A DNA stretch of 64,000 bases. It comes from Ochrobactrum sp. CGA5. Lineage in GTDB: Bacteria; Pseudomonadota; Alphaproteobacteria; Rhizobiales; Rhizobiaceae. Position numbers and translations under genes: made by a program. How positions within the stretch are numbered: the stretch's first letter is position 1; each line of letters opens with the position of its first letter. The notes below the pieces were generated by a model that saw only the letters and a program-made list of their open reading frames with translations, searched no databases and was not told where the DNA came from. Below, one piece after another: positions 30,642-39,816 of the stretch. The stretch covers positions 420,802 through 484,801 of the forward strand of contig NZ_VCIG01000001.1 of the NCBI RefSeq assembly GCF_006345815.1, written 5' to 3'.

Positions 30642-31732
30642 TGGCTTCTCCTCCCTCGTTTGAATGCTTCCGGTATGGCGGCGATGATTGCCTTTTTCAT
30701 GACAGTTGGCAGCGCCTCGTCCGAAAGCTCGTCGGGTCGGGACCACCACCCATCCGTGGATGTGGTCTTACAGACATTCTCAGAGCGATAGATAGACAAT
30801 CGCAGTTCGAAATGTGTGAAAACATGTGTTATTGAACCAGAAGCGGTCCATTGTGCCGGGAACGGTGCCGCATCAATTGTTGCATCTCCGTCAATACGTG
30901 CAGTCCAATGGCTGCCGGGAACCTCGGTCATTCCGGCAAGTAGTCCTTCCCCCCTCCGTTTGCGCAGGAGGATTGAACCATCTTCCGCAATGGCGATGAA
31001 TGCTGCTCCGACGCGAATTGGTTTTGCCGCTTTGGGGGCTTTAACCGGAAATTCTTCCGGATCTCGCGATTTAAGGGCTGCGCATTCATCGTTGAGCGGA
31101 CAGATCGCACAGGTGGGTCGTCGTGGGGTGCATATGGTCGCGCCGAGATCCATCACGGCCTGCGCAAAATCTCCAGGCCTGTCGATTGGCGTCAATTGCC
31201 CCATGTGTGCTCGGATTTGCGTTTTTGCTGCGGGCAAGGGGGTCTCGATCGCGTAAAGTCGCGAAACTACACGTTCCACATTTCCGTCGACGACGGCAAC
31301 CGCTTCGCCAAACGCGATTGCAGCGATCGCCGCCGAAGTGTAATCACCGATGCCCGGAAGTTCCTTTAGCCTGGCGGCACTCTCTGGAAACTTGCCGTCA
31401 TGCTCTACGACTACGGCGTCGGCGCACTTTTTCAGGTTGCGTGCACGTGAGTAATAGCCAAGCCCCGCCCATGCGCGCAGGATATCGTCTTCACTCGCCT
31501 TTGCCATGGCTTTAACGGTGGGCCAGCGTTCAACGAACTTTACAAAGTAGGACTTGACCGCCTCCACTGTCGTCTGCTGAAGCATAATCTCGGAAAGCCA
31601 GACGCGATAGGGATCGGGCTTGATACCGGAAGCCTGCTCAGGCGGGCTTACGCGCCACGGTAAAACGCGATGGTGTCGGTCATACCAGCGCAGAATCTTA
31701 GTGCTTCGATCGGAAGTGGCGGAATTCAGCAT
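30638..31732 (-). CDS. mutY: A/G-specific adenine glycosylase
   Basis: Removes adenine mispaired with 8-oxoguanine. The 364-residue protein has the catalytic helix region LSEIMLQQTTVEAV, the helix-hairpin-helix LPGIGDYTSAAIAAIAF, the catalytic Asp in VAVVDGNVERV, and the iron-sulphur loop CTPRRPTCAICPLNDEC (Cys-x6-Cys-x2-Cys-x5-Cys). A NUDIX-like C-terminal domain (about 240-355) for 8-oxoG recognition is present. It is coupled to the HAD gene by overlapping stop and start codons. Confidence 0.95.
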   Translation of the reverse strand: MLNSATSDRSTKILRWYDRHHRVLPWRVSPPEQASGIKPDPYRVWLSEIMLQQTTVEAVKSYFVKFVERWPTVKAMAKASEDDILRAWAGLGYYSRARNLKKCADAVVVEHDGKFPESAARLKELPGIGDYTSAAIAAIAFGEAVAVVDGNVERVVSRLYAIETPLPAAKTQIRAHMGQLTPIDRPGDFAQAVMDLGATICTPRRPTCAICPLNDECAALKSRDPEEFPVKAPKAAKPIRVGAAFIAIAEDGSILLRKRRGEGLLAGMTEVPGSHWTARIDGDATIDAAPFPAQWTASGSITHVFTHFELRLSIYRSENVCKTTSTDGWWSRPDELSDEALPTVMKKAIIAAIPEAFKRGRRSH

Positions 31733-31878
31733 GAGAAGGATATCGTTTAACAGTTGGGCAGTATTCTGATTAATGCCTTATTTTTACAATTGATAGAAAC
31801 AATGCTGTGCATATGAGTGTCCAGCGCTTAGAAGTCTCCTTATGAATCTCATGATGTGATCCTTCGGAAAGAGAATAC

Positions 31879-32646
31879 GTGGACCATTCTGTACCTGTCT
31901 ATGTCATCAATCTTGCGCGGTCACGGGATCGCTGGGACAGGCTGAAGTCCAATGCGGATGCGCTTTCGATCGAACTCCGGCGTGTGGAAGCCGTTGAAGG
32001 AAAACTGCTGTCTCAGGAAGAGTTGGGGGATTTCGACAATGCAGGCTTTCGCCGCTGGCACGGCAAAGTCGCGCTCCCGGCAGAGATTGGCTGTTACTTT
32101 AGTCATATCCGAGTGCTGGAAATGATAGCCGTCGCACCTGAACCTTTCGCGGTCATTGTTGAAGATGACGTAATTTTTACTCCAGCGTTTCAACCGTTCC
32201 TGAAGCGTTTGACAAAGTGGACAGGTTGGGACGCGGTTAAACTTGTGAATCACAGGACGGCTGCCTTTCGCTCGCTTCAAAGGGTGGATGATCGGTTCTC
32301 TATCGGCCGTTGTTTGCATGGTCCGTTGGGGAGTTCTGCGGCATATGTCGTAACTCGGGAAGGCGCTTCGAAAATGCTTAAGGCGCTTCGTCCTATGCGA
32401 CTGCCTTATGATGTTGCATTGGAACGAGGATGGGCTGGCGCATATCAGATTTTTACAGCCGACAAGCCGGTGGTCGAGTTTTCAGATATTGCGATTTCGA
32501 CGATTGCTCAGGGGCGTTCTGCCTACGCCAAGAAGCGTTTACCGGCGTACAAAAGGATAAGCACTCTTCTGTTTAGAGCGACTGACTATGTCAGGCGAAT
32601 CGCCTACGCTTTTGACAGAAAAAGCTTAAGAGAGGACAAGGGTTGA
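31879..32646 (+). CDS. Glycosyltransferase family 25 (LPS-type)
   Basis: A 255-residue GT25 enzyme of the LPS galactosyl/glucosyltransferase group. Marks are VYVINLARSRDRWDRL at the N-terminus, GCYFSHIRVLEMI, the metal-binding FAVIVEDDVIFTP, and GSSAAYVVTREGASKML. It should transfer a hexose to the LPS core or O-chain on the cytoplasmic side. It begins a tight group with an O-antigen ligase-like gene and a sugar epimerase, overlapping the next gene by four bases (TTGA). The acceptor cannot be read from sequence. Confidence 0.88.
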   Translation: MDHSVPVYVINLARSRDRWDRLKSNADALSIELRRVEAVEGKLLSQEELGDFDNAGFRRWHGKVALPAEIGCYFSHIRVLEMIAVAPEPFAVIVEDDVIFTPAFQPFLKRLTKWTGWDAVKLVNHRTAAFRSLQRVDDRFSIGRCLHGPLGSSAAYVVTREGASKMLKALRPMRLPYDVALERGWAGAYQIFTADKPVVEFSDIAISTIAQGRSAYAKKRLPAYKRISTLLFRATDYVRRIAYAFDRKSLREDKG

Positions 32647-33902
32647 GTTTCTTTAAAAAGTCTTTTCTGCGTCGTCGTCGTGTGGATACATGGGTCATAG
32701 GGATCGCGTCGGCAGCGATGCCCATTCGCGTTGGCCTTGGGCCGCTTATACTTTTCGTTTTTTCATGTATTGGTGTTTATCTGGCCTGCGGACGCCACGC
32801 GACGACGCGTATGTTTGCCAAGAAATTCTATCTTTTTATAGTTCTATATGCTGTCTGGTCGTTGGGGTTGATCCTGTTTCGCGGTGAACCTTTTCAGGAT
32901 AACCGGCAGATTGGTTATACCCTGTTGATTGCCATTTTCGCTTTTGCCGGTTCGGGAATGGTGCTCATCCGCGATCCATTGCGGGCCTACGTTCTCGGCG
33001 CGCGCGTGGGTACTTTGCTTGCCGTCCTTACGGCACTCTATCTTTCTGTTACCCACGGTGGCCGCATTGGGATTGGCGGTAATCAGGCCGTCTTTGCATT
33101 TGTCGCTGGGGTGGCGGCGATCTCTGCTGCAATCCCATTGCATAAGGCCACTCGCTATTTGCCAAACGGTCCACACTGGCTGGTTCTAGGGACCGCTGCT
33201 GTTTTGACGTCTGAAACGCGCGCGGTCATCGTCGTACTGCCAATTTTCGCTGCGGTGGAAATTATGCTTTTCCTGAGGCGCTTCAGTATAAGACAGCAAG
33301 GCGCAGTGTATGCTGCACTGTTTGCAGCAATGGCAGCTCTTGTCGTCGTCGGGCCCGTCGGCGATATCATTTCCAAACGTTTTTCGGGCATGGTCGAATA
33401 CTACGATACGGGGCGCGCCGCAGATTGGGAGGATAAAGTCTCGGCTGACATTCGCGAGGTCATGTGGAGAAGTGCGTCCCGTGTTATTGTGGCCCATCCG
33501 TTTACAGGTGTCGGCTCCTACTCGAAGATGGATTTCGTTAAAGCTGAGGCTGGTGACAAGGCTACGATGCTTGAGGGCTTTCGCCATGTTCACAACACTG
33601 TGCTCGATGAATTACTGAACGATGGTATCGTCGGTCTCATCTTTATGGCTGGCGCGTTTATATCAATTTTCGTCTATTTGTGGCAGACTGCCGATAACTG
33701 GGCGATGCGGCGAGCCTTGCTTTATTTTGCGGTGGTGTGCGGCAGCTATGGCATGTTGCACAATCCGCTTTTGCACGAGGTCACTATATCCTCGACCATG
33801 TTCTTTCTTGCAGCACTGAATGCCGCCGCATCGCGGCGGATGATGGCCGGACGTCGTGCTGGCCTTACATCCTATGTCTTTGGAAAGAGATCAGCCGCAT
33901 GA
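32643..33902 (+). CDS. O-antigen ligase/polymerase family membrane protein
   Basis: A 419-residue protein with about ten to twelve transmembrane helices, of the WaaL/Wzy superfamily. The large periplasmic loop is in the second half and contains HPFTGVGSYSKMDFVKAEAG and HVHNTVLDELLNDGIVGLIF, the conserved GxG and HxH-type region of O-antigen ligases. It may ligate O-chain to lipid A-core or polymerise another surface glycan; sequence does not decide. It begins at a TTG overlapping the GT25 stop and ends overlapping the epimerase start. Confidence 0.85.
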   Translation: MSFFKKSFLRRRRVDTWVIGIASAAMPIRVGLGPLILFVFSCIGVYLACGRHATTRMFAKKFYLFIVLYAVWSLGLILFRGEPFQDNRQIGYTLLIAIFAFAGSGMVLIRDPLRAYVLGARVGTLLAVLTALYLSVTHGGRIGIGGNQAVFAFVAGVAAISAAIPLHKATRYLPNGPHWLVLGTAAVLTSETRAVIVVLPIFAAVEIMLFLRRFSIRQQGAVYAALFAAMAALVVVGPVGDIISKRFSGMVEYYDTGRAADWEDKVSADIREVMWRSASRVIVAHPFTGVGSYSKMDFVKAEAGDKATMLEGFRHVHNTVLDELLNDGIVGLIFMAGAFISIFVYLWQTADNWAMRRALLYFAVVCGSYGMLHNPLLHEVTISSTMFFLAALNAAASRRMMAGRRAGLTSYVFGKRSAA

Positions 33903-34876
33903 AGGCGATAGTAACGGGCGCAGCTGGATTCATCGGGTTCCATACGGCTCAACGTCTGCTGGATGAAGGCTGGCAAGTCATCGGCATCGACAATGTAAAC
34001 GACTATTACCCTGTCGCCTTGAAAGAAACACGCCTCTCCAAACTTCATATGAGGGATGGTTTTCGGTTCGCGAAGGCTGATATTGCCAACGCAGAAGCAT
34101 TCAATACAGCGATCGCCTCTGATCGGGACGCAGACATCATAGTGCATCTCGCTGCGCAAGCGGGCGTACGTTATTCTATCGAGAATCCCTCGGCCTATGT
34201 TTCCGCCAATGTGCAGGGACAGGTTACTGTCTTTGAAACCGCGCTGAAACTGGATAAGCGACCACCTGTTGTCTATGCGAGTTCATCATCCGTTTACGGA
34301 GCGAACGAAAAAGTGCCTTTCTCCGAAAGCGACCCCGTTGACCATCCCGTTTCGATCTATGCGGCAACAAAGCGTTCGGGCGAGTTGCTGGCCTACTCCT
34401 ATCGTCATGTACACAAGCTCCACTCCGTAGGACTGCGCTTCTTTACCGTTTACGGTCCTTATGGACGCCCTGATATGGCGCCATGGCTGTTCACGTCCGC
34501 TATTCTCAAGGGTGATCCCATCCGCGTGTTTAACAATGGTGAGATGCAGCGGGACTTCACTTTCGTGGACGATATCGTCGCTGGCGTGGTCGGCGCGATA
34601 TGGCGCATACTCGACAAACCCGATGATACGGCACCGGTTTATAATCTCGGCAACAATCGGCCCGTAATGCTTAATGATTTTATAGCGGCAATCGAGAAAG
34701 CGACCGGCAAGCAAGCAATTCGGAAGCTGGAACCCATGCCGGCTGCCGATGTGCCTCGCACCTATGCCGACATCACCCTCGCGGCTGGTGATCTTGGCTT
34801 TAGCCCCAAGACAACCCTTGATCGGGGTATTCCTTTGTTTGTCGAGTGGTTCCGCGGCTATAATGGAGCGCGATGA
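33899..34876 (+). CDS. NAD-dependent sugar-nucleotide epimerase (UDP-glucuronate 4-epimerase-like)
   Basis: A 325-residue extended short-chain dehydrogenase. The NAD-binding loop is TGAAGFIGFHTAQRL, the catalytic Ser region is VYASSSSVYGANEKVPF, and the Tyr-x3-Lys is in IYAATKRSGELLAYSY. The RFFTVYGPYGRPDMAPWLF and MQRDFTFVDDIV segments are typical of UDP-glucuronate or UDP-GlcNAc 4-epimerases such as LpsL. It probably makes UDP-galacturonate for LPS. The start at 33899 overlaps the ligase stop (ATGA); its stop overlaps dciA the same way. Confidence 0.9.
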   Translation: MKAIVTGAAGFIGFHTAQRLLDEGWQVIGIDNVNDYYPVALKETRLSKLHMRDGFRFAKADIANAEAFNTAIASDRDADIIVHLAAQAGVRYSIENPSAYVSANVQGQVTVFETALKLDKRPPVVYASSSSVYGANEKVPFSESDPVDHPVSIYAATKRSGELLAYSYRHVHKLHSVGLRFFTVYGPYGRPDMAPWLFTSAILKGDPIRVFNNGEMQRDFTFVDDIVAGVVGAIWRILDKPDDTAPVYNLGNNRPVMLNDFIAAIEKATGKQAIRKLEPMPAADVPRTYADITLAAGDLGFSPKTTLDRGIPLFVEWFRGYNGAR

Positions 34877-35400
34877 GCGAACCAACGTCCAGACGCGGTT
34901 TCAGACCGCTGGCAGATATGGCTTCGGGGCTGGTGGACCCGATGCTGCAAAAGCGTGCGGGTATTAATCTTGCTCTGCTTCAGTCGTGGGAAGATATTGT
35001 CGGCCCCGCCATCGGCGCAAGTTCGCGCCCGCTGCGCATTATCTGGCCGCGCCGTTTGCACGAGGATGACCCGTTTTCGCCAGCAACGCTGATTATAGCC
35101 TGCGAAGGCTTCGCAGCGCTGCAGATTCAGCATGAAACGGGTGAAATCATCAGCCGTATCAACGGCTTCCTCGGCTTCTCGGCGGTTGGCCGAATTCGCA
35201 TCGAGCAGAAACCCCCGGTCATTCCAACCAAACGCCGGGTGAAGCGGCTGCCACCGCTCGGTCCGGCGGAAGAGCGCCGTATCGACAAGGCTACGGGCGG
35301 CATTGAAGATGACGCACTTCGTGCAGCACTGGCGCGTCTTGGTAAGAATATTCTCGCTGAGAAACAGGCGACCAGCCGAAAAGGTGATAAAGACAGTTGA
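34873..35400 (+). CDS. dciA: DciA-like DUF721 protein
   Basis: A 175-residue protein with an N-terminal DUF721 domain. DciA is the ancestral bacterial loader of the replicative helicase DnaB. Family features are the LLQSWEDIVGPAIGASSRPL segment, LIIACEGFAALQIQHETGEI, and a short basic unstructured tail. It overlaps the epimerase stop by four bases, which couples a replication gene to a polysaccharide gene. The following dsbA and smc keep the usual rhizobial order. Confidence 0.85.
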   Translation: MSEPTSRRGFRPLADMASGLVDPMLQKRAGINLALLQSWEDIVGPAIGASSRPLRIIWPRRLHEDDPFSPATLIIACEGFAALQIQHETGEIISRINGFLGFSAVGRIRIEQKPPVIPTKRRVKRLPPLGPAEERRIDKATGGIEDDALRAALARLGKNILAEKQATSRKGDKDS

Positions 35401-35587
35401 ATTCGGCTTGCTGCCATAAATTTGATGCAAGCTTTCAGCAGTTTGAGCTCGGTACCCTAATTGATTGTCGCAAATTTAAAGACAAAGAATGCAAGGTGCT
35501 GACTTTCATGTGAACGCTGCGGGTCTGGCGAAGTGTGATCCGCCGCTTTAGATTGTATGTCGAAGTCAACTATTGAAACAGGACTGG

Positions 35588-36250
35588 ATGATTCGGATGC
35601 CTGCAGCGTTTAATCGCAGACACGTTATTTCACTTGCTGGAGCGGCGGCTGCCGGCCTGGCTTTTGCCGGTGGCGCGAATGCGCAGCAGCGCGATCCCGA
35701 AGGCACTGTCGATGCAGCCAAGATTGCCGAACCCGGCAAGCTCAAGGACATGGTCTATGGGAAGGCTGATGCGCCGGTCACCATCGTTGAATATGCATCG
35801 CTGACGTGTCCACATTGCGCAGATTTCACCATCAACACATTCCCGAAAATTAAGGAAAAATATATCGATACGGGCAAAGCACGGCTTATCTTCCGTGAGT
35901 TCCCGTTCGATCCGCGCGCGACTGCCGCATTCATGCTGGCGCGCTGCGCACCGGAAGATCGCTACTTCCCTATGATCGACGTTTTCTTCAAGCAGCAGCA
36001 ACAGTGGGCAACCGCCGAAGATGGCGAAGCTGCCCTCTTGCAAATTGCGAAACTTGCCGGTTTTACACAGGAGTCCTTCAAGGCTTGCTTGACGAACCAG
36101 CAACTTCTCGATGATGTGAGAGCAACGATGGAGCGTGGGTCGAAGGATTTCGGTGTGAGTGCAACGCCGACCTTCTTCATTAACGGACAAAAATACGCTG
36201 GAGCGCTTTCGGTTGACGAAATGTCGGCAATCATCGACAAGCTTCTCTAA
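35588..36250 (+). CDS. DsbA-family thiol-disulphide oxidoreductase
   Basis: A 220-residue secreted oxidoreductase. An N-terminal signal ending near GGANAQQ includes NRRHVISLAG, which could be a Tat-like twin arginine or an ordinary Sec signal. The active site is SLTCPHCADF (Cys74, Cys77) and the cis-proline loop is GVSATPTFFING. It should catalyse or isomerise disulphides in periplasmic proteins. I chose the ATG at 35588; a second ATG at 35597 and a TTG at 35573 are alternatives. A terminator follows before smc. Confidence 0.9.
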   Translation: MIRMPAAFNRRHVISLAGAAAAGLAFAGGANAQQRDPEGTVDAAKIAEPGKLKDMVYGKADAPVTIVEYASLTCPHCADFTINTFPKIKEKYIDTGKARLIFREFPFDPRATAAFMLARCAPEDRYFPMIDVFFKQQQQWATAEDGEAALLQIAKLAGFTQESFKACLTNQQLLDDVRATMERGSKDFGVSATPTFFINGQKYAGALSVDEMSAIIDKLL

Positions 36251-36264
36251 ACCGTTTTTCAGAT

Positions 36265-36298
36265 CGAAAAGCGGGCGCGTTTTTGCGTCCGCTTTTCG
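36265..36298 (+). terminator. Intrinsic terminator after the dsbA-type gene
   Basis: CGAAAAGCGG with further pairing CGC/GCG, a T-rich loop, then CCGCTTTTCG. It ends the dsbA-type transcript 34 bases before smc. Confidence 0.7.
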
Positions 36299-36331
36299 CG
36301 TTTCTGAGGTGACAATGGGAGGAGAATGCTG

Positions 36332-39300
36332 ATGCGCTTCTCCAAGCTGCGCCTTGTCGGTTTCAAATCCTTCGTAGAACCAATGGAGTTTGTCATCGAA
36401 GGTGGGCTGACGGGTGTCGTTGGCCCGAATGGCTGCGGCAAATCCAATCTGGTTGAAGCGCTGCGCTGGGTGATGGGTGAAAACTCGTATAAGAACATGC
36501 GCGCCTCTGGCATGGACGATGTGATTTTTTCCGGCTCGGCCACGCGGCCCGCGCGCAATACCGCAGAAGTCACTCTCTTTCTTGATAATTCTGATCGCAC
36601 GGCTCCTGCTGCTTATAACAATGCGGACGAATTGCAGGTCTCGCGCCGTATCGAAAGGGAATCCGGGTCAGTCTATCGCATCAATGGCAAAGAAGCGCGC
36701 GCCAAGGATGTGCAGCTTCTTTTCGCGGACCAGTCAACCGGTGCACGTTCGCCCTCCATGGTAGGGCAGGGGCGTATCGGGGAGCTTATTCAGGCGAAGC
36801 CGCAGGCTCGACGTGCGCTTCTGGAAGAAGCTGCTGGAATTTCTGGCCTGCATACGCGTCGTCATGAGGCCGAGTTGCGCCTGCGTGCTGCAGAGACCAA
36901 TCTTGAGCGTCTGGACGATGTGGTTGGCGAACTGGCCAGCCAGATCGAAAGCTTGAAACGCCAGGCGCGCCAGGCGAATCGCTTCAAAGCCCTTTCCGCA
37001 GATATTCGCCGGGCGGAAGCTGCACTTCTGCATTTGCGCTGGTCGCAAGCAAAGATGCAGGAAGCTGAGGCGCAAAGCGCCTTGGCGCAGGCTACCTCCA
37101 CTGTCGGCGATATGGCGCAAGCGCAGATGAACGCCGCAAAGGCACAGGCCGTCGGTGCGCACAAACTGCCCGAACTGCGTGAAGCTGAAGCGAAGGCTGC
37201 TGCCGCATTGCAGCGTCTTTCCATCGCCAGAACCCAACTTGATGAGGAAGGCGAACGTCTTCGCGCCCGCCGGGCAGAGTTGATAAAGCGTCTTGAGCAG
37301 CTTTCCGCTGACATCGCGCGCGAAGAAGAAATGATGCGCGAGAACGCCGATATTCTAACGCGGCTCGATGACGAGGAACAGGAGTTGATCGCTTCCGCCG
37401 AAGAGTCCGGCGAGCGCGATCAGGAACTGCATGCACTGTTTGAACAAGCGGAAGTTCGCTTGCAGGGCAGCGAAAATGCGTTGTCCCGCGTGACGGCTGA
37501 ACGTGCCGAAGCGGCAGCAGAGCGCGCTCAGATCGAGCGCGCACTGAAGGAAACACGTGACCGTCGCGACCGTCTTTCTGTGCAGATGGAAGCGATCGAG
37601 CGCGACATCGCTGCTGTCGCGGAACAGATAGGTGGCCTTTTCGATCCGGCGGAAAAGCGCATCGTGGTCGAACGTTGTGCAGAAGCGCTGTCATTTGCCG
37701 AGGAAATGGTTGCCAGTGCGGAAGAGCTTGTTGCAAGCGCGCGAGAAGCCGAGACTGCCAGCCGTCAGCCTTTGAGCGAAGCGCGCACCGAACTGAACCG
37801 TATCGAAACGGAAGCGCAGACTCTGGCGCGCATTCTGAATGCCGGTGAAACGGGACAATTCCCGCCCATGGTCGAACAACTACGTGTCGAGAAGGGCTAT
37901 GAAGTCGCGCTCGGTGCCGCACTCGGCGAAGATCTCGATGCTGCCAGCGATGAACATGCACCGGTCTTCTGGGGTTACAATCCAGCAGCCAGTTCTGACC
38001 CCGCCCTTCCTGACGGCGTGACACCTTTGGATAGACTTGTGGAAGGGCCGAAGCAGTTGCGTCGGAGGCTGGCGCAGGTCGGCGTTGTCCCGGATGGTGA
38101 CGGCAAGCGGCTGCAAGCGATGTTGCAACCCGGCCAGCGGCTCGTCAGCAGAGCGGGTGCGCTCTGGCGCTGGGACGGTTATACAGCGAGTGCTGACGCG
38201 CCGACGCCAGCAGCCCAGAGGCTGGCGCAAAAGAACCGGCTAGCAGAGCTCGAACAGGAAGCGGTTGCTGCACGCAAGCGCGTCGAGCAGGCCGAGCAGG
38301 ATGTGCAGCGCGCCGAGGCAAGTGTTCGCGAAGCCATCGAGCAAGAGCGCGTTGCGCGGGATCAATGGCGTGCAAACCAGCGCAAGCTTGATGAGGCGCG
38401 TGAGGCTCTGGCGGCTGCGGAGCGGGCTGCCGGTCAGCTTGCGACACGGCGTGCTGGTCTGGAAGACAGCAAGGCCCATCTCGATGAAAACCTCGAAGAA
38501 GCACAGATCCGTGTCACGGAAGCCGAAGATAGGCTTGGCGAAATGCCGGATATTGATGCGATTGGCGAACGCCTTGCCGCGTTAAGCAGTGAAGTCATGG
38601 CGGATCGCACGGCTCTGGCTGAAGCGCGCGCCGCCTATGAAGGGCAGCGGCGTGAAGCCGATGCCCGCAAGCGTCGGCTGGAAATGATTGCGCTGGAGCG
38701 CCGCAATTGGAAATCCCGTGCGGAAAACGCCGGCCGCCATATAGCTGCATTGAATGATCGTCGAGCTGAAACGGCGGATGAGGCCGAAGCGCTTGCGGAT
38801 GCGCCTGATGAGATCGAGAGCCGCCGCCGCACGCTTTTGAATGAGCTGTCACAGGCCGATGCCTTGCGGAAACAAGCAGGTGACAATCTGGCTGAGGCAG
38901 AAGCCGCTCAGGCGGAACTTGACAAGGCGGCGACCCTTGCCATCCAACAACTGGCGACAAGCCGCGAACAGCGCGCGCGCGCCGAAGAACGCCTCGCGGC
39001 GGCAGAAGAGCGGCGCAAGGATGCCGAAGCCCGCATTGTCGAAGCTTTGAATTGCGCGCCGCATGAGGCTATTCGCCAAACAGGCTTAAGGCCGGATGAA
39101 GCTCTGCCTGATCCTGACCAACTGGAACGTCAGTTGGAGCGGCTGAAGATAGAGCGCGAGCGACTTGGTGCGGTCAATCTTCGTGCCGATGAAGAGCAGC
39201 AGGAACTGTCCGAGCGTCTCGATACCATTGTCTCTGAACGGGAGGATGTAATCGAGGCTATCAAGAAACTGCGTCAGGCGATCCAGAGCCTCAATCGTGA

Positions 39301-39790
39301 AGGACGCGAGCGCTTGCTGGCGGCATTCGATGTGGTGAATGTGCAATTCCAGCGCCTTTTCACGCATCTCTTTGGCGGCGGCACGGCTGAACTGCAACTT
39401 ATCGAAAGCGACGATCCGCTGGAAGCGGGTCTGGAAATTCTTGCCCGCCCGCCTGGCAAGAAGCCGCAGACAATGACACTGCTTTCCGGCGGTGAGCAGG
39501 CACTGACGGCTATGGCGCTCATTTTTGCAGTGTTTCTCACCAATCCGGCACCGATCTGTGTGCTTGACGAAGTGGACGCGCCGCTCGACGATCATAATGT
39601 CGAGCGCTACTGCAATCTGATGGATGAAATGGCCGCTTCGACCGAAACGCGCTTCGTGGTCATCACGCACAACCCCATCACCATGGCGCGCATGAACCGT
39701 CTCTTCGGGGTAACGATGGCTGAGCAGGGCGTGAGCCAGCTCGTTTCGGTGGACTTGCAGACGGCGGAACAATTGCGCGAAGCAAGCTGA
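36332..39790 (+). CDS. smc: Chromosome segregation ATPase SMC
   Basis: The 1152-residue core of the bacterial condensin, working with ScpA and ScpB to organise chromosomes. The N-terminal ATPase half has Walker A GPNGCGKSNLVEALRWVMGE (residues 31-38). Two long coiled coils surround a hinge at about 500-620 (VEKGYEVALGAALGEDLD). The C-terminal half has the ABC signature TLLSGGEQALTAMAL and Walker B ICVLDEVDAPLDDHNVERY. An ATG two codons upstream (36326) is also possible, but spacing to GGAGG favours 36332. No scpA/scpB lies nearby. Confidence 0.97.
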   Translation: MRFSKLRLVGFKSFVEPMEFVIEGGLTGVVGPNGCGKSNLVEALRWVMGENSYKNMRASGMDDVIFSGSATRPARNTAEVTLFLDNSDRTAPAAYNNADELQVSRRIERESGSVYRINGKEARAKDVQLLFADQSTGARSPSMVGQGRIGELIQAKPQARRALLEEAAGISGLHTRRHEAELRLRAAETNLERLDDVVGELASQIESLKRQARQANRFKALSADIRRAEAALLHLRWSQAKMQEAEAQSALAQATSTVGDMAQAQMNAAKAQAVGAHKLPELREAEAKAAAALQRLSIARTQLDEEGERLRARRAELIKRLEQLSADIAREEEMMRENADILTRLDDEEQELIASAEESGERDQELHALFEQAEVRLQGSENALSRVTAERAEAAAERAQIERALKETRDRRDRLSVQMEAIERDIAAVAEQIGGLFDPAEKRIVVERCAEALSFAEEMVASAEELVASAREAETASRQPLSEARTELNRIETEAQTLARILNAGETGQFPPMVEQLRVEKGYEVALGAALGEDLDAASDEHAPVFWGYNPAASSDPALPDGVTPLDRLVEGPKQLRRRLAQVGVVPDGDGKRLQAMLQPGQRLVSRAGALWRWDGYTASADAPTPAAQRLAQKNRLAELEQEAVAARKRVEQAEQDVQRAEASVREAIEQERVARDQWRANQRKLDEAREALAAAERAAGQLATRRAGLEDSKAHLDENLEEAQIRVTEAEDRLGEMPDIDAIGERLAALSSEVMADRTALAEARAAYEGQRREADARKRRLEMIALERRNWKSRAENAGRHIAALNDRRAETADEAEALADAPDEIESRRRTLLNELSQADALRKQAGDNLAEAEAAQAELDKAATLAIQQLATSREQRARAEERLAAAEERRKDAEARIVEALNCAPHEAIRQTGLRPDEALPDPDQLERQLERLKIERERLGAVNLRADEEQQELSERLDTIVSEREDVIEAIKKLRQAIQSLNREGRERLLAAFDVVNVQFQRLFTHLFGGGTAELQLIESDDPLEAGLEILARPPGKKPQTMTLLSGGEQALTAMALIFAVFLTNPAPICVLDEVDAPLDDHNVERYCNLMDEMAASTETRFVVITHNPITMARMNRLFGVTMAEQGVSQLVSVDLQTAEQLREAS

Positions 39791-39816
39791 ACAGGACTAT
39801 TGCTAGGGAGGACGGT

